From NCBI RefSeq assembly GCF_030317035.1, contig NZ_JASZYK010000003.1, positions 124,001-188,000 of the forward strand: a stretch of 64,000 nucleotides of DNA. Reading direction: 5' to 3'. Below the pieces are notes generated by a model. The model had not been told where the DNA came from. It made no database searches and saw nothing but the letters and a program-made list of their open reading frames with translations. The stretch comes from Variovorax sp. J22G73. Its GTDB lineage: Bacteria; Pseudomonadota; Gammaproteobacteria; Burkholderiales; Burkholderiaceae_C. Below are positions 54,914-63,842 of the stretch, piece by piece. The position numbers were made by a program, and so were the translations under genes. How positions within the stretch are numbered: the first letter of the stretch is position 1; each line of letters starts with the position of its first letter.

Positions 54914-57070
54914 TCACCCGTGCGCGAGCACGGCCACGCCGTCCGCCGCGCGCACGCCTTCACCCCTGGGCAGCACGAACACCGGGTTGATTTCCGCCTC
55001 GACCAGCCGTTCGCCCAGCGCGTCGATCATTCGCGAGAACGCCACGATGGCCGACACCAGCGCATCGACATCGGCCGGCTTGCGCCCGCGAAAGCCGTCC
55101 AGCAGCGGCCAGGTCCGCAACTCGCGCACCAGCGACAACGCCTCGTCGCGGACCAGCCCGCCGGGCGGCACCATGCGCAGCGCGGTGTCCTTGAGCAGTT
55201 CGGCCGTCACGCCGCCCATGCCCAGCAGCACGGCCGAGCCCAGCGGATCGCGATGGCAGCCGAGGATGAGCTCCACGCCGCCCTCCACCATCTCCTGCAC
55301 CAGGAACCGGGTCGGCCGCGTGCCGGCGCGTTCATTCACCTCGGCGGCCATGCGCTCCAGCCGCTCGCCGACTCGCTCCGCCGCGATGCCGACCGCCACG
55401 CCGCCCACGTCGCTCTTGTGCGTGATCTCGGACGACAGGATCTTCAGCACGACCTTGCCCGCGCCCAGCTCGCGCGCTGCCGCGGTCGCTTCCTCGGCAT
55501 TGCCGACGATGCGCTCGCGCACGCAGGGCACGCCGAAGCGCGCGAACAGCTTCTTCGCCTCGGCTTCGTTCAGCGAGCCATCGCGAAGGTCGTCGGTGCG
55601 AACGGTGGCCGCCGCATCGTCGCCCCGTGCCGCAGGTTCCTTCCACTGCGTCGTTTGAAGCATCGCCGCGAGCGCGCTCGTGCAGCTCTCGGGCGCCATG
55701 AAGGCGGGCACGCCGCGCCGGTTCAGCAGGCTCGCGATGCCCGGCGCATGCGGGCTCACGAACACCATCAGCGGCTTGTCGCTGCCCGGCAGGCTGTCGT
55801 GGATGGCGCTGGCCATCAGGTCGGGCATGGCCAGCCCGGAGGAGCCGACGATGACCACCACCGCGTCGTAGCTCGGGCTCGCCAGCAGCGAGGTGATCGC
55901 GCCGCGCAGCAGCGCCGGCTGCAGGCCCGCCAGCGTGACGTCGATGGGGTTGCGGTCGAGCACCGCGTGGTCGCCGGACTGCAGCGCCCGCAGCGCGGCC
56001 GCCGTCGCTTCGTCGGGCGCCGGGGTTTCGAAACCGGCGGTGCCCAGGCTGTCCGCCACCAGCGTTCCCGCGCCGCCGGTCGATGTGAGCACCGCCACGC
56101 GCCGGCCCGCCAGGCGCCGGCCGGTGACCAAGGCGGCCGGCAGGTCGAGCAGGTCGGAAAACGCCTGCGCGCGAATGACGCCGACCTCGCGGAACAGCGC
56201 GTCGTACATGCGGTCCGCACCGGCCAGTGCGCCGGTGTGCGACACCGCCGCCGCCGCGCCCGATTCGGAGCGGCCCACCTTGAACACCACGACCGGCTTG
56301 CCCTTGCGCGCCGCCTTGAGCGCCGCGGCCTTGAACTTCGCGGGGTTGCGCACGCCTTCCATGTAGAGCGCGATGACCGAGGTCGCGTCGTCGTCGGCGA
56401 GGTGGTCGATGAAGTCGGCCATGTCCAGGTCGGCCTCGTTGCTCGTGGAGACCAGCTTCGACAAGCCGATGCCGCGTGCCGCCGCGCGCGACAGCAGCGC
56501 GCCGAGGATGCCGCCGCTCTGCGACACCACGCCGATGCTGCCGGCCTCGAAATCTTCCAGCTCCAGCGCGCCCGTGGCCGACAGCGTGATGCGGTCTGTG
56601 AGGTTGACCAGCCCGATGGTGTTGGGCCCCAGGATGCGCATGCCGCCCGCGGCCTCCAGCAGTTGCTGCTGGCGCCGCGCGCCTTCCGCACCCACTTCGG
56701 TGTAGCCGCTGGCCAGCACGATGGCGGCCGCCGTGCCGCGCGCGGCCAGGTCGCGCACCGCCTCGTGCGCGCGCTCGGCACCCAGCAGCACGATGCCGAC
56801 ATCGGGCGCCTCGGGCAGCGACTGCACGTCGGGGTAGCTCTTCAGACCGCCGATCACGTCGACACGCGGATTGACGGGATAGATGGCGCCGCCGAAGCCA
56901 TGCTTCGTGAGGTACGCGACCGGGCGGCCCGCGGTCTTCGTCGGATCGGCCGAAGCGCCGATCACTGCGACGCTGCGCGGCTTCATCAGCCTGGCGATCG
57001 CGTTGTCGGGCACGCCAGGCACATCAGGCACATCAGGCACGTCAGGCACGTCAGGCAACAGGGCGCTCAT
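54914..57070 (-). CDS. NDP-forming acyl-CoA synthetase (acetate-CoA ligase family)
   Basis: A 718-residue protein with all domains in one chain: CoA-binding (VAVIGASADPTKTAGRPVAYL), succinyl-CoA-ligase-like domains with the phospho-His motif AAAVSHTGALAG (~260), then a C-terminal ATP-grasp (EAEAKKLFARFGVP... VVLKILSSEITHKSDVGGVAVG, FLVQEMVEGGVELILG). It interconverts acyl-CoA and acid with NDP/NTP. Its N-terminus has a repeat of Val-Pro-Asp tripeptides from a 9-bp tandem repeat. ATG overlaps the upstream hydratase stop. The longer frame to 58018 only shadows that gene. Confidence 0.92.
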   Translation of the reverse strand: MSALLPDVPDVPDVPDVPGVPDNAIARLMKPRSVAVIGASADPTKTAGRPVAYLTKHGFGGAIYPVNPRVDVIGGLKSYPDVQSLPEAPDVGIVLLGAERAHEAVRDLAARGTAAAIVLASGYTEVGAEGARRQQQLLEAAGGMRILGPNTIGLVNLTDRITLSATGALELEDFEAGSIGVVSQSGGILGALLSRAAARGIGLSKLVSTSNEADLDMADFIDHLADDDATSVIALYMEGVRNPAKFKAAALKAARKGKPVVVFKVGRSESGAAAAVSHTGALAGADRMYDALFREVGVIRAQAFSDLLDLPAALVTGRRLAGRRVAVLTSTGGAGTLVADSLGTAGFETPAPDEATAAALRALQSGDHAVLDRNPIDVTLAGLQPALLRGAITSLLASPSYDAVVVIVGSSGLAMPDLMASAIHDSLPGSDKPLMVFVSPHAPGIASLLNRRGVPAFMAPESCTSALAAMLQTTQWKEPAARGDDAAATVRTDDLRDGSLNEAEAKKLFARFGVPCVRERIVGNAEEATAAARELGAGKVVLKILSSEITHKSDVGGVAVGIAAERVGERLERMAAEVNERAGTRPTRFLVQEMVEGGVELILGCHRDPLGSAVLLGMGGVTAELLKDTALRMVPPGGLVRDEALSLVRELRTWPLLDGFRGRKPADVDALVSAIVAFSRMIDALGERLVEAEINPVFVLPRGEGVRAADGVAVLAHG
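57009..57053 (-). repeat. 9-bp tandem repeat in the synthetase N-terminus
   Basis: Five copies of GGCACRTCA-type units (the first GGCACGCCA), in frame, coding repeated Asp/Gly-Val-Pro just after the start codon. Variable copy number would lengthen or shorten the N-terminus only. Confidence 0.85.
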
Positions 57071-57900
57071 GCCGCCTTCTCCTTGCCCGCGTTCAAGAAC
57101 GACAGCACCGCATCGCGATGCTGCTGCGTGGTGTAGCAGATGCCTTGCGCCTGGCTGCCCTTGGCGAACACCTGCTCGGCCGGCGACTCGAAGCTCTGGT
57201 TGAGGATCGACTTGCCCAGCGCGATCGCCGCCGCCGAGCCTTGCGACAGCTCGGTGGCCCACGCGTGCGCATCGGCGAGCAGGTTCTGCGCGCTGGTCAC
57301 GCGGTCGGCAATGCCGAGCTTCAGCGCTTCGTCGGGCTCCACCTTGCGGCCGGTGAAGATCAGTTCTTTCGCGCGCGAAAGGCCCACGCGCCGCGGCAGA
57401 AAGTACATGCCGCCGCCGTCCGGAATGAGCCCGCGCTTGATGTAGCTCCACGCGAAGCTGGCCGTGTCGGCGGCCAGCACGAAATCGCAGGCCATCGCCA
57501 TGTCGGCGCCCAGCCCGTTGGCGCCGCCATTGACCGCCGCGATGACCGGCTTGGGCATCGTGTGCAGCAGCGACACCGAGTGGTGCACGCGCTGCTGGCG
57601 GCTCCAGCCGTTGAAGCCGACCTCGCCCGCGGGCGCGTCCATGCGCCGCTGCATGCCGGCCACGTCGCCGCCGGCGCAGAAGCCCTTGCCGGCGCCGGTC
57701 AGCACCAGCGCGCGCACCGTGTGGTCGGCGCCGATCTTCTCGAGCGCCACGATGAAGTCGCTGCGCATGCCGTCGGTGATGGCGTTGCGCTTTTCGGGGC
57801 GGTTCAGTGTCAGGGTCGCGATGCCTGCGTCGACGCGCAGTTCGATCAGCGACGGCGCCGCGTCCTGGGTGTCGAGTGGGGTGTCCAGTGGGGTGTTCAT
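57067..57900 (-). CDS. Enoyl-CoA hydratase/isomerase family protein
   Basis: A 277-residue crotonase-fold protein: LNRPEKRNAITDGM, oxyanion-hole segments GKGFCAGGDVAGM and VNGGANGLGADMAMACDFVLAADTASF. Acts on enoyl-CoA esters; paired with the CoA synthetase, it suggests activation and hydration of an unsaturated acid. ATG 57900; the start region encodes two Pro-Leu-Asp-Thr repeats. Confidence 0.92.
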   Translation of the reverse strand: MNTPLDTPLDTQDAAPSLIELRVDAGIATLTLNRPEKRNAITDGMRSDFIVALEKIGADHTVRALVLTGAGKGFCAGGDVAGMQRRMDAPAGEVGFNGWSRQQRVHHSVSLLHTMPKPVIAAVNGGANGLGADMAMACDFVLAADTASFAWSYIKRGLIPDGGGMYFLPRRVGLSRAKELIFTGRKVEPDEALKLGIADRVTSAQNLLADAHAWATELSQGSAAAIALGKSILNQSFESPAEQVFAKGSQAQGICYTTQQHRDAVLSFLNAGKEKAA

Positions 57901-57914
57901 GGGATGGGTGCTCC

Positions 57915-58895
57915 TCAGTCTGTGGTGATGTGGTTGTCCTTGACGACCTTGCGCCAGCGCACTTCCTCGGCGCGCACGTAGGTGTCGAGCTGCTCGGGCG
58001 CGCCGACGTCGACGGCAAGGCCCTCCGCGTCGGTCTGCTTGGCGAAGGCGGGCGCCTTCACGGCCTTCTTGACCGCGGCATTGAGCCGGTCGATCACGTC
58101 CTTGGGCGTCTTCGCCGCCACGTAGAGGCCGTACCAGCTCTCGGCCGCGTAGCCCGGCACGCCCGCCTCGGCGAGCGTCGGCACGCTGGCGTAGGCAGGG
58201 GAGCGGCGCGCGGTGGTCACGCCGAGCGCGCGCATCTTGCCGCTGTCGACGAAGGGGCGCACCGCCGAGGCGGTGGCGAACATCATGTCGACCTGGCCGC
58301 CCAGAAGGTCGGTCATGGCCGGGCCCGCGCCGCGGTAGGGAATGTGGGTGAGCTCGACCTTCGCGAGGTTCTTGAACAGCTCGCCCGCCAGGTGCGCCGA
58401 GGTGCCGTTGCCCTGCGAGGCGAAGGTCAGCTTGCCCGGCGTGGCCTTGGCCGCTGCAACGAGCTCGGCGACCGTCTTGTAGGGGCTCTCGGCGCGCACC
58501 ACCAGCACGTTGGGCGACACGCCGATCAACGCGACCGGCGCGAAGGCCTTGTCGGTGTCGTAGGGCATCTTCGGCTGCAGGCCCGGGTTGACCGCGTGCG
58601 CGAACGTCGCCATGACCAGCGTGTAGCCGTCGGGCGCGCTCTTGGCGACGAACTCGCTGCCGATGATGGTGCCCGCGCCGGGCTTGTTGTCCACGATGAC
58701 GGGCTGCCCGAGCGCCTGAGACATGCCGACGCCAAGCGAACGGGTGATGGCGTCGGTGCCGCCACCGGGCGCGAAGGGCACGACGATGTGCAGCGGCTTG
58801 TCGGGAAAGGCCGCCCACGCCGCGGGCGGTGCCAGCACGGTGAACGACAGGGCGAGCGCGCCAGCGAGCGCGCGAAACGGTGTGAAGGCCGGCAT
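57915..58895 (-). CDS. Bug/TctC-type binding protein (second)
   Basis: A 326-residue periplasmic protein with a Sec signal peptide (cleavage near AWAAFPDK). Motifs LHIVVPFAPGGGTDAITRSLG, VIVDNKPGAGTIIG, LTFASQGNGTSAHLAGELF and HIPYRGAGPAMTDLLGGQVDMMF. First gene of the operon with the hydratase and synthetase, divergent from IclR. ATG 58895 has AGAGAG 8 bp upstream; the earlier frame start at 58940 lacks support. Confidence 0.93.
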   Translation of the reverse strand: MPAFTPFRALAGALALSFTVLAPPAAWAAFPDKPLHIVVPFAPGGGTDAITRSLGVGMSQALGQPVIVDNKPGAGTIIGSEFVAKSAPDGYTLVMATFAHAVNPGLQPKMPYDTDKAFAPVALIGVSPNVLVVRAESPYKTVAELVAAAKATPGKLTFASQGNGTSAHLAGELFKNLAKVELTHIPYRGAGPAMTDLLGGQVDMMFATASAVRPFVDSGKMRALGVTTARRSPAYASVPTLAEAGVPGYAAESWYGLYVAAKTPKDVIDRLNAAVKKAVKAPAFAKQTDAEGLAVDVGAPEQLDTYVRAEEVRWRKVVKDNHITTD

Positions 58896-59048
58896 GCGGA
58901 TGTCTCTCTTTGTTGGGGCGGAATGCGGGAAGGAAGGCACGGATAAAGCGAGCCTTCAGCTTAGGTCGCATACTCCGCCCGCGCACCCGGCCAATTCCAC
59001 CCAATGGAAATGGCCGGCGCTCTGCGCCTATGAAGACAAGGAGACAGG

Positions 59049-59813
59049 ATGGCAAGCACGCTCAATCGTTCGCTCGAACGCGGCATCGAGATCCTTCGCG
59101 CCTTCCGGCCGGGCTCCGCCCTGCTGGGCAACGGCGAAATCGCGGAGCGCACCGGGCTTTCGCCCGCGACCGTGAGCCGCCTCACGCAAACGCTGGTGGC
59201 GGCCGGCATGCTGGCGCACGACCGAAGCGCGCGCGCCTATCGCCTGGCCGCGCCGGTGCTGAGCCTGGCGCACGCGATGCGCACCGGCTCCGTCGTGCTG
59301 CAGGCCGCCGCACCGCTGATGCGCGCGCTGGCCGAAAAGCTGCGCATCAACGTGGGGCTGGCGGTGGCCGACCGGTCCGACATGGTCTACCTGGAATCGA
59401 TTCGCTACAACCGCCGTGCGTCGCTGCGCAACGTGGTGAGCGGGCAGCGCGTGCCCATCGAGCTGACCTCGTTGGGGCGCGCCTGGCTGGCCGTGGCGCC
59501 AGCCGATGTGCGCGAACTGCTGTTCGCGGATTTCGCTGCGCGAAGAAGCGACTGGCCCCGGCTGCGCAGCGAGATCGAGAAGGCGATCGACAGCGTCGGG
59601 CAGCGTGGCTGGTGCGCTGCCTCATGGCAGCCGGAAGTGGTGGCGCTTGCCACGCCGCTGAAGCTGGACGCCGAGTGGGGCTACGTGCTGAATGTGAGCG
59701 TGTCGTCCACGGAGCTGCCGGCAGACGTGGCTGCGGAGCTGCACGCGCCGCTGCTGGCGCTGAGCCGCAAGATCACCCGCGCCGTGGACGCGCGGGGCCC
59801 GGCTGCAGGCTGA
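59049..59813 (+). CDS. IclR-family transcriptional regulator
   Basis: A 254-residue protein: winged helix GNGEIAERTGLSPATVSRLTQTLVAAGML, then the GAF-like effector domain (LRINVGLAVADRSDMVYLESIRYNRRASLRN). The 153-bp gap to the divergent Bug-hydratase-synthetase operon marks it as that operon's likely regulator, sensing an acid intermediate. Confidence 0.92.
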   Translation: MASTLNRSLERGIEILRAFRPGSALLGNGEIAERTGLSPATVSRLTQTLVAAGMLAHDRSARAYRLAAPVLSLAHAMRTGSVVLQAAAPLMRALAEKLRINVGLAVADRSDMVYLESIRYNRRASLRNVVSGQRVPIELTSLGRAWLAVAPADVRELLFADFAARRSDWPRLRSEIEKAIDSVGQRGWCAASWQPEVVALATPLKLDAEWGYVLNVSVSSTELPADVAAELHAPLLALSRKITRAVDARGPAAG

Positions 59814-59861
59814 TTGCGCATTCGCTTTTGCGCATGCACCGCGCGGCGCCGTCTCCAGACC

Positions 59862-60755
59862 TCAAGCCGCCTGCCCCTTCTTCCCCTCAGCCTTTGGCGC
59901 CTCGCTGCGCGCCAGCCACAACCCGCTCGCCACGATCAACGCCCCGCCGCCCAGCGTCCACGCATCGGGCGCGGCGTGCCAGAACAACCAGTCGAGCATC
60001 AACCCCCACGCGAGCGCGCTGTACTCGAACGGCGCGATGGCCGCGGCCTGCCCGTGGCGGAACGCTTCGGCGATGGCCATCTGGCCCAGGAAGCCGCTGA
60101 TGGCCAGGCCCGCGAGCACCCACATGTGTTCGGCCTGAATGGGCACCCACTGCGGCGCTGCCAGCACGGTGCCGCCTAAAGCCATGCCGGCGGTCGTCCA
60201 GAAGACCAGCGCGGCGCTCGGCTCGGTGCGGCTGATGAGCCGCCCCAGCATGTTCGACAGCGCATAGCAAACCGCGGCCACCAGCACCGCCAGCGCGCCC
60301 ATCGACAGGAACGCGCCCTGCTCGGGCCGCAGCGCGATCACCACGCCGACAAAGCCCAGCCCGATCGCGACCCAGTGCCGCGGCTGCACCGCCTCGCCGA
60401 GCAACGGCACGGCGATGAGCACCATCAGCAGCGGGGCGATGAAGGTGAGCGTGTACGCCTCGGCCAGGCCGAGCGTTTTCAGGCCGTAGACGAAGAGCAC
60501 CAGCATCGACATGTTCAGCACCGTGCGCAGCAGGTGCAGCCGCCAGCGCAGCTTGCGGTTGAAAACGCCGGCGGCCTCGCGCCGCCAGGCGATGTACAGG
60601 CCCACCAGGGGCAGCGCGGTGAGGCCGCGCAGCGCCATCACCTGCACCGGCGGGTAGTGGCCGGCCAGGGTCTTGAGCAGCGCGTCCATGCACGCGAAGA
60701 AGGCGCAGGCCAACAGCATCGCGGCGATGCCGCGCAGGGTTCCGGTCGATTGCAT
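59862..60755 (-). CDS. EamA/DMT-family permease
   Basis: A 297-residue protein with ten hydrophobic helices in two EamA halves: LLACAFFACMDALLKTLAGHYPPVQVMALRGL and, in the second, YALSNMLGRLISRTEPSAALVFWTTAGMAL. Probably an inner-membrane exporter of small metabolites. Basic C-terminal tail. Convergent with IclR. Confidence 0.9.
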   Translation of the reverse strand: MQSTGTLRGIAAMLLACAFFACMDALLKTLAGHYPPVQVMALRGLTALPLVGLYIAWRREAAGVFNRKLRWRLHLLRTVLNMSMLVLFVYGLKTLGLAEAYTLTFIAPLLMVLIAVPLLGEAVQPRHWVAIGLGFVGVVIALRPEQGAFLSMGALAVLVAAVCYALSNMLGRLISRTEPSAALVFWTTAGMALGGTVLAAPQWVPIQAEHMWVLAGLAISGFLGQMAIAEAFRHGQAAAIAPFEYSALAWGLMLDWLFWHAAPDAWTLGGGALIVASGLWLARSEAPKAEGKKGQAA

Positions 60756-60938
60756 CGGGGGGTCTTGTCTTCAGGCGGTGGCCGGGGAGGGGCCTTGTTC
60801 TTGAGCGCCAAGCATAGGCGCTGCACGCGGTGGGTGACCATGCCGTGGGCGGGCACGGAAACATCTGTCGTTCCGTCCGTCGTCAAGTGTGCTTTTTCAA
60901 AGACGGGCCGCGAAATTCGCAGCCCGTCAGACCAGCGG

Positions 60939-61217
60939 TCAGCTGCCGGTCTCAGGCGCCTTGTGTCGCGCCTTCTCGCTCAACTGAAACAGCTCTCCGG
61001 CCTTGCGCGCCAGATCGGCTGCGAGCCAAAGCAGGTTGTCCAGCTGCTGCGGCCCGCTGCCGCCGCACCAGTCGATGTCTTCGCCGTGGCAGACCCACAG
61101 GAGCGCTTCGAGTTGAGAGAGTGTGTTTTCCAGAAGATCCGCCGGAGCTGGTGTGTCTTGGGCGCTGTCTTCGGAAACGCCGGGCGTGGGTGGCCGGGCT
61201 ATAGTCTTGGTAGCCAT
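60939..61217 (-). CDS. Small hypothetical protein behind a structured leader
   Basis: A 92-residue protein: a Pro/Thr-rich N-terminus, then helical segments (DLLENTLSQLEALLWVCHGEDIDWCGGSGPQQLDNLLWLAADLARKAGELFQLSEKAR) with two Cys. The AAAGGA 15 bp upstream could serve as its ribosome-binding site. The look recalls small phage- or plasmid-borne proteins; no family named. Two hairpins lie in its 5' region. Confidence 0.6.
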   Translation of the reverse strand: MATKTIARPPTPGVSEDSAQDTPAPADLLENTLSQLEALLWVCHGEDIDWCGGSGPQQLDNLLWLAADLARKAGELFQLSEKARHKAPETGS

Positions 61218-61565
61218 TTTTGTGCGGGTCCTTTAGAGGTAAGTGCACTTCTTTGGTTAGACGGTCGGGGTGTTCCACCACCCCGGCCGTCGCCTTTTGA
61301 TACCTCGCTTTTGCATCGGTGCTTTCGCACCGACAACCTGCCGCGAGGCAAGCAGCCTTCAAGAATTTTTCAGTGGCTGTGTGTGTTGCGCCTTTCTGGT
61401 TCCCTTGTTGGGCCGTTGAGTTGCCGGGGCATTCACTTTAAGAGCAGAGCCCATCGCCGCAGACGCTTTGTTGCTGCACGAAGTCGCGACAAGCGCCAAC
61501 AAATACAGCTTCCGCGATGTGCAGTGCACGGGCTCCTGCAGGTCTTGTGCAGATCGTGCGCGCAA
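61218..61565. other. 348-bp gene-free leader region
   Basis: Between the 92-aa gene and the glycosylase gene, both on the minus strand. It contains the hairpins at 61260-61333 and is less GC-rich than its surroundings. Open frames here have no domain or codon bias. Confidence 0.5.
61260..61333. promoter_or_regulatory. Two consecutive hairpins in the 5' region of the 92-aa gene
   Basis: Hairpin 1 at 61260-61291: 13-bp stem GACGGTCGGGGTG/CACCCCGGCCGTC (one G-T pair) with loop TTCCAC, followed on the plus strand by GCCTTTT. Hairpin 2 at 61316-61333: TCGGTGC/GCACCGA with loop TTTC. Terminator, attenuator or small RNA cannot be told apart by eye. Confidence 0.5.
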
Positions 61566-62180
61566 TCAGGCGCGACGGAACGGCTTGCTCAGATAGCGCG
61601 AGCCCTTCTCGCCGAAACGCCACGGCAGATCGATCGCTTTCGTGATGCCGATGCGCGGCCCCACTTCGAGTTCAGGCAGCGCCTGGTTGCCCGACGGCGC
61701 CAGCAGCTCGAATGGCGGCGCGTTCAGCGCCATGCCGTCGAAGCCGCGGTCGATGCCCAGCGCCTGGCCGACCCGGCCCGGCCCCGCGCACAGCAACCAC
61801 AGGTCTTCAAGCCCGCGTCGCTCTTTAAGCCCGCGCCGCTCTTGCATGCGCTCGATGCCATGCGTCGGCTCCAGCGCGCGTATCAACACCCCGGCGCCAT
61901 GCCCGACCTCGCGGCACACGAAGTTCAGGCACCAGTGAATGCCGTACGACCGATACACGTAGGCACGCCCCGGCGGCCCGAACAGCGCCGCGTTGTGCGG
62001 CCGCAGCCCGATGAACCCATGCGCCGCCGGCTCGGTGCTGTCGTAGGCCTCGGTCTCGACGATGCGCCCGCCCACGCCGTCGACCAGCACGGTCACGCCG
62101 ATCAACCGGCGCGCCACTTCTTGCGCGGGGCCTTCGAAGCCGAGGGATTCAACAACAGAGGGCAAGGTGCGGGAGTGCAT
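61566..62180 (-). CDS. Alkyl-purine DNA glycosylase (AAG/MPG family)
   Basis: A 204-residue protein matching 3-methyladenine DNA glycosylase (Mpg): ARRLIGVTVLVDGVGGRIVETEAYDSTEPAAHGF with the catalytic Glu in VETEAY, GPPGRAYVYRSYGIHWCLNFVC, and GPGRVGQALGI. It excises alkylated purines and hypoxanthine. A small internal duplication (RRGLKERRGLED) sits in the variable loop. Confidence 0.93.
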   Translation of the reverse strand: MHSRTLPSVVESLGFEGPAQEVARRLIGVTVLVDGVGGRIVETEAYDSTEPAAHGFIGLRPHNAALFGPPGRAYVYRSYGIHWCLNFVCREVGHGAGVLIRALEPTHGIERMQERRGLKERRGLEDLWLLCAGPGRVGQALGIDRGFDGMALNAPPFELLAPSGNQALPELEVGPRIGITKAIDLPWRFGEKGSRYLSKPFRRA

Positions 62181-62216
62181 GCGCGTCGATCGTAGCCGTG
62201 GTGGCCTCGCGATGGT

Positions 62217-63704
62217 TCAGGCAGCCCGCGCACGTTTCAGGCAACCCAGCAGCACCTGGAACGCCGGTTCGATGTCCGCCTCTTGCACGCACGCGTACCC
62301 CAGCAGCAGCCCGCGCTGCGCGCTCTTGCGCCGGTAGTAGCGCGACAGCGGGCGCGTGAGCACGCCGTGGGCTTCCGCGTCTTGCGAGACGGCCACGTCG
62401 TCGCAGCCCTCGGGCAGTTGCAGCACCAGGTGCAGCCCGGCGTTGCTCGCCTGCGGGTGCAGGTACGCCGGCCCCAGGTGCGTGGCGATGAGCCCGGCCA
62501 GCAGCGCGCGCCGCCGCGCGTACAGCACGCGCATGCGGCGGATGTGCGCGGCGTAGTGGCCCTGGTCGATCAGCTCGGCCAGCGCCACCTGCGTGAGCGC
62601 ATGGCCTTCGCGGTACAGGTCGGCATGCGCCGTGCGAAAGGGCGCGGCCAGCGCGCGCGGCAGCACCATGTAGCCCACGCGCAGGCCGGGGAACAGCGTC
62701 TTGCTGAAGGTGCCGACATAGATCACGGGGCTGTCGGGCTCCAGCCCCTGCATCGACGGAATCGGCCGGCCCGCGAAGCGGAATTCGCTGTCGTAGTCGT
62801 CCTCGAAGATCCAGCCGCCCGAGGCGCGCGCGTGGTCGAGCAGCGCGCGGCGCCGCGCCAGGCTCATCACCGAGCCCAGCGGGTACTGGTGCGAAGGCGT
62901 CACGAAGATCAGGCGCGGCGGCGTGCCGCCGTGCGGCCAGCCGGCCTCGGGGCTGTCGTCGCCAGTTTCGACCTTCAGCGCGCGCACGCGCGTGCCGTCC
63001 ATCTGCAGCACCTTGTGAAAGCCCCAGTAGCCGGGCTCTTCCACCCACACGGTGTCGCGCGGGTCGGCCAGCATGCGCAGCGACAGGTCGATGGCCTGGT
63101 GCACGCCCTCGGTCACCAGCACCTGGTCGGCGTTGCAGCGCACCGCGCGCGCCACGCGCAGGTGCTCGGCAATGGCCTCGCGCAGCGCCGGGTGGCCGCC
63201 GCCGTGCGAATAGGTGAGCAGGTCGGGCGTGGGCGCGCGCCACAGCCGCGACACGATGCGCCCGAAGGTGCGGTGCGGAAACTGCGTCACGTCGGGCACG
63301 CCGGGCATGAAGGCGCCCCACTGGCGCGGCGCCGCCGCCGCGTCGGCCACCAGCGCCTGTGCGCGTTTGGCCAGCCGCACGGCGGCGGGCGCCTCGGGGG
63401 CGGCGGCGCGCGCGCGGCCGGCGCTCAACTGGCTCTCTGGCGTGGTCGCGGCCACGAAGGTGCCGCTGCCCACGCGCGAATGCACATAGCCCTCGGCCTG
63501 CAGCTGCGCGTAGGCGTGCAGCACGGTGTTGCGCGACATGGCAATTTCGCGCGCCAGGTCGCGCGAGGCGGGCAGGGGACTCGAGGGCGGCAGGCTGCCG
63601 TCGAGGATGGCCTCGCGCAGGCAGTCGTACAGCTGGCGGTTCAGCGCGGCCCCGGCATCGGGGGCGAGGCGTTGCAGCACAAGGTCGGCACAGATGGATT
63701 TCAT
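62217..63704 (-). CDS. MocR/GabR-type regulator (GntR helix fused to aminotransferase domain)
   Basis: A 495-residue protein. Residues about 10-75 are a GntR winged helix (LNRQLYDCLREAILDGSLPPSSPLPASRDLAREIAMSRNTVLHAYAQL); residues about 115-490 are a fold-type I aminotransferase-like domain (EEPGYWGFHKVL, IFEDDYDSEFRFAGRPIP, PLP-lysine motif YVGTFSKTLFPGLRVGY). Such PLP-binding regulators include GabR and PdxR. It diverges from gabT, matching the GabR arrangement in which GABA plus PLP activates gabT. ATG 63704 chosen; the frame extending to 63920 covers the gabT promoter. Confidence 0.92.
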   Translation of the reverse strand: MKSICADLVLQRLAPDAGAALNRQLYDCLREAILDGSLPPSSPLPASRDLAREIAMSRNTVLHAYAQLQAEGYVHSRVGSGTFVAATTPESQLSAGRARAAAPEAPAAVRLAKRAQALVADAAAAPRQWGAFMPGVPDVTQFPHRTFGRIVSRLWRAPTPDLLTYSHGGGHPALREAIAEHLRVARAVRCNADQVLVTEGVHQAIDLSLRMLADPRDTVWVEEPGYWGFHKVLQMDGTRVRALKVETGDDSPEAGWPHGGTPPRLIFVTPSHQYPLGSVMSLARRRALLDHARASGGWIFEDDYDSEFRFAGRPIPSMQGLEPDSPVIYVGTFSKTLFPGLRVGYMVLPRALAAPFRTAHADLYREGHALTQVALAELIDQGHYAAHIRRMRVLYARRRALLAGLIATHLGPAYLHPQASNAGLHLVLQLPEGCDDVAVSQDAEAHGVLTRPLSRYYRRKSAQRGLLLGYACVQEADIEPAFQVLLGCLKRARAA

Positions 63705-63842
63705 GCGGGTTTTCAAATGGCCCCATGCATTTGAGCGGAAGCGGATCTTTTCGATGGGGCCAATGCCGGATTCAATCAGATCTTTCGAGCGATCTCCATC
63801 CTTCTTTCTTTCCGTCCTTCTTTCTCTTTCCAGCGAGCCTCC

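Noticed and set aside
54914..58018. Apparent 1034-residue fusion of hydratase and CoA synthetase
   Set aside because: The hydratase is in a different frame (57067-57900), so the extra N-terminus is a shadow; start set at 57070.
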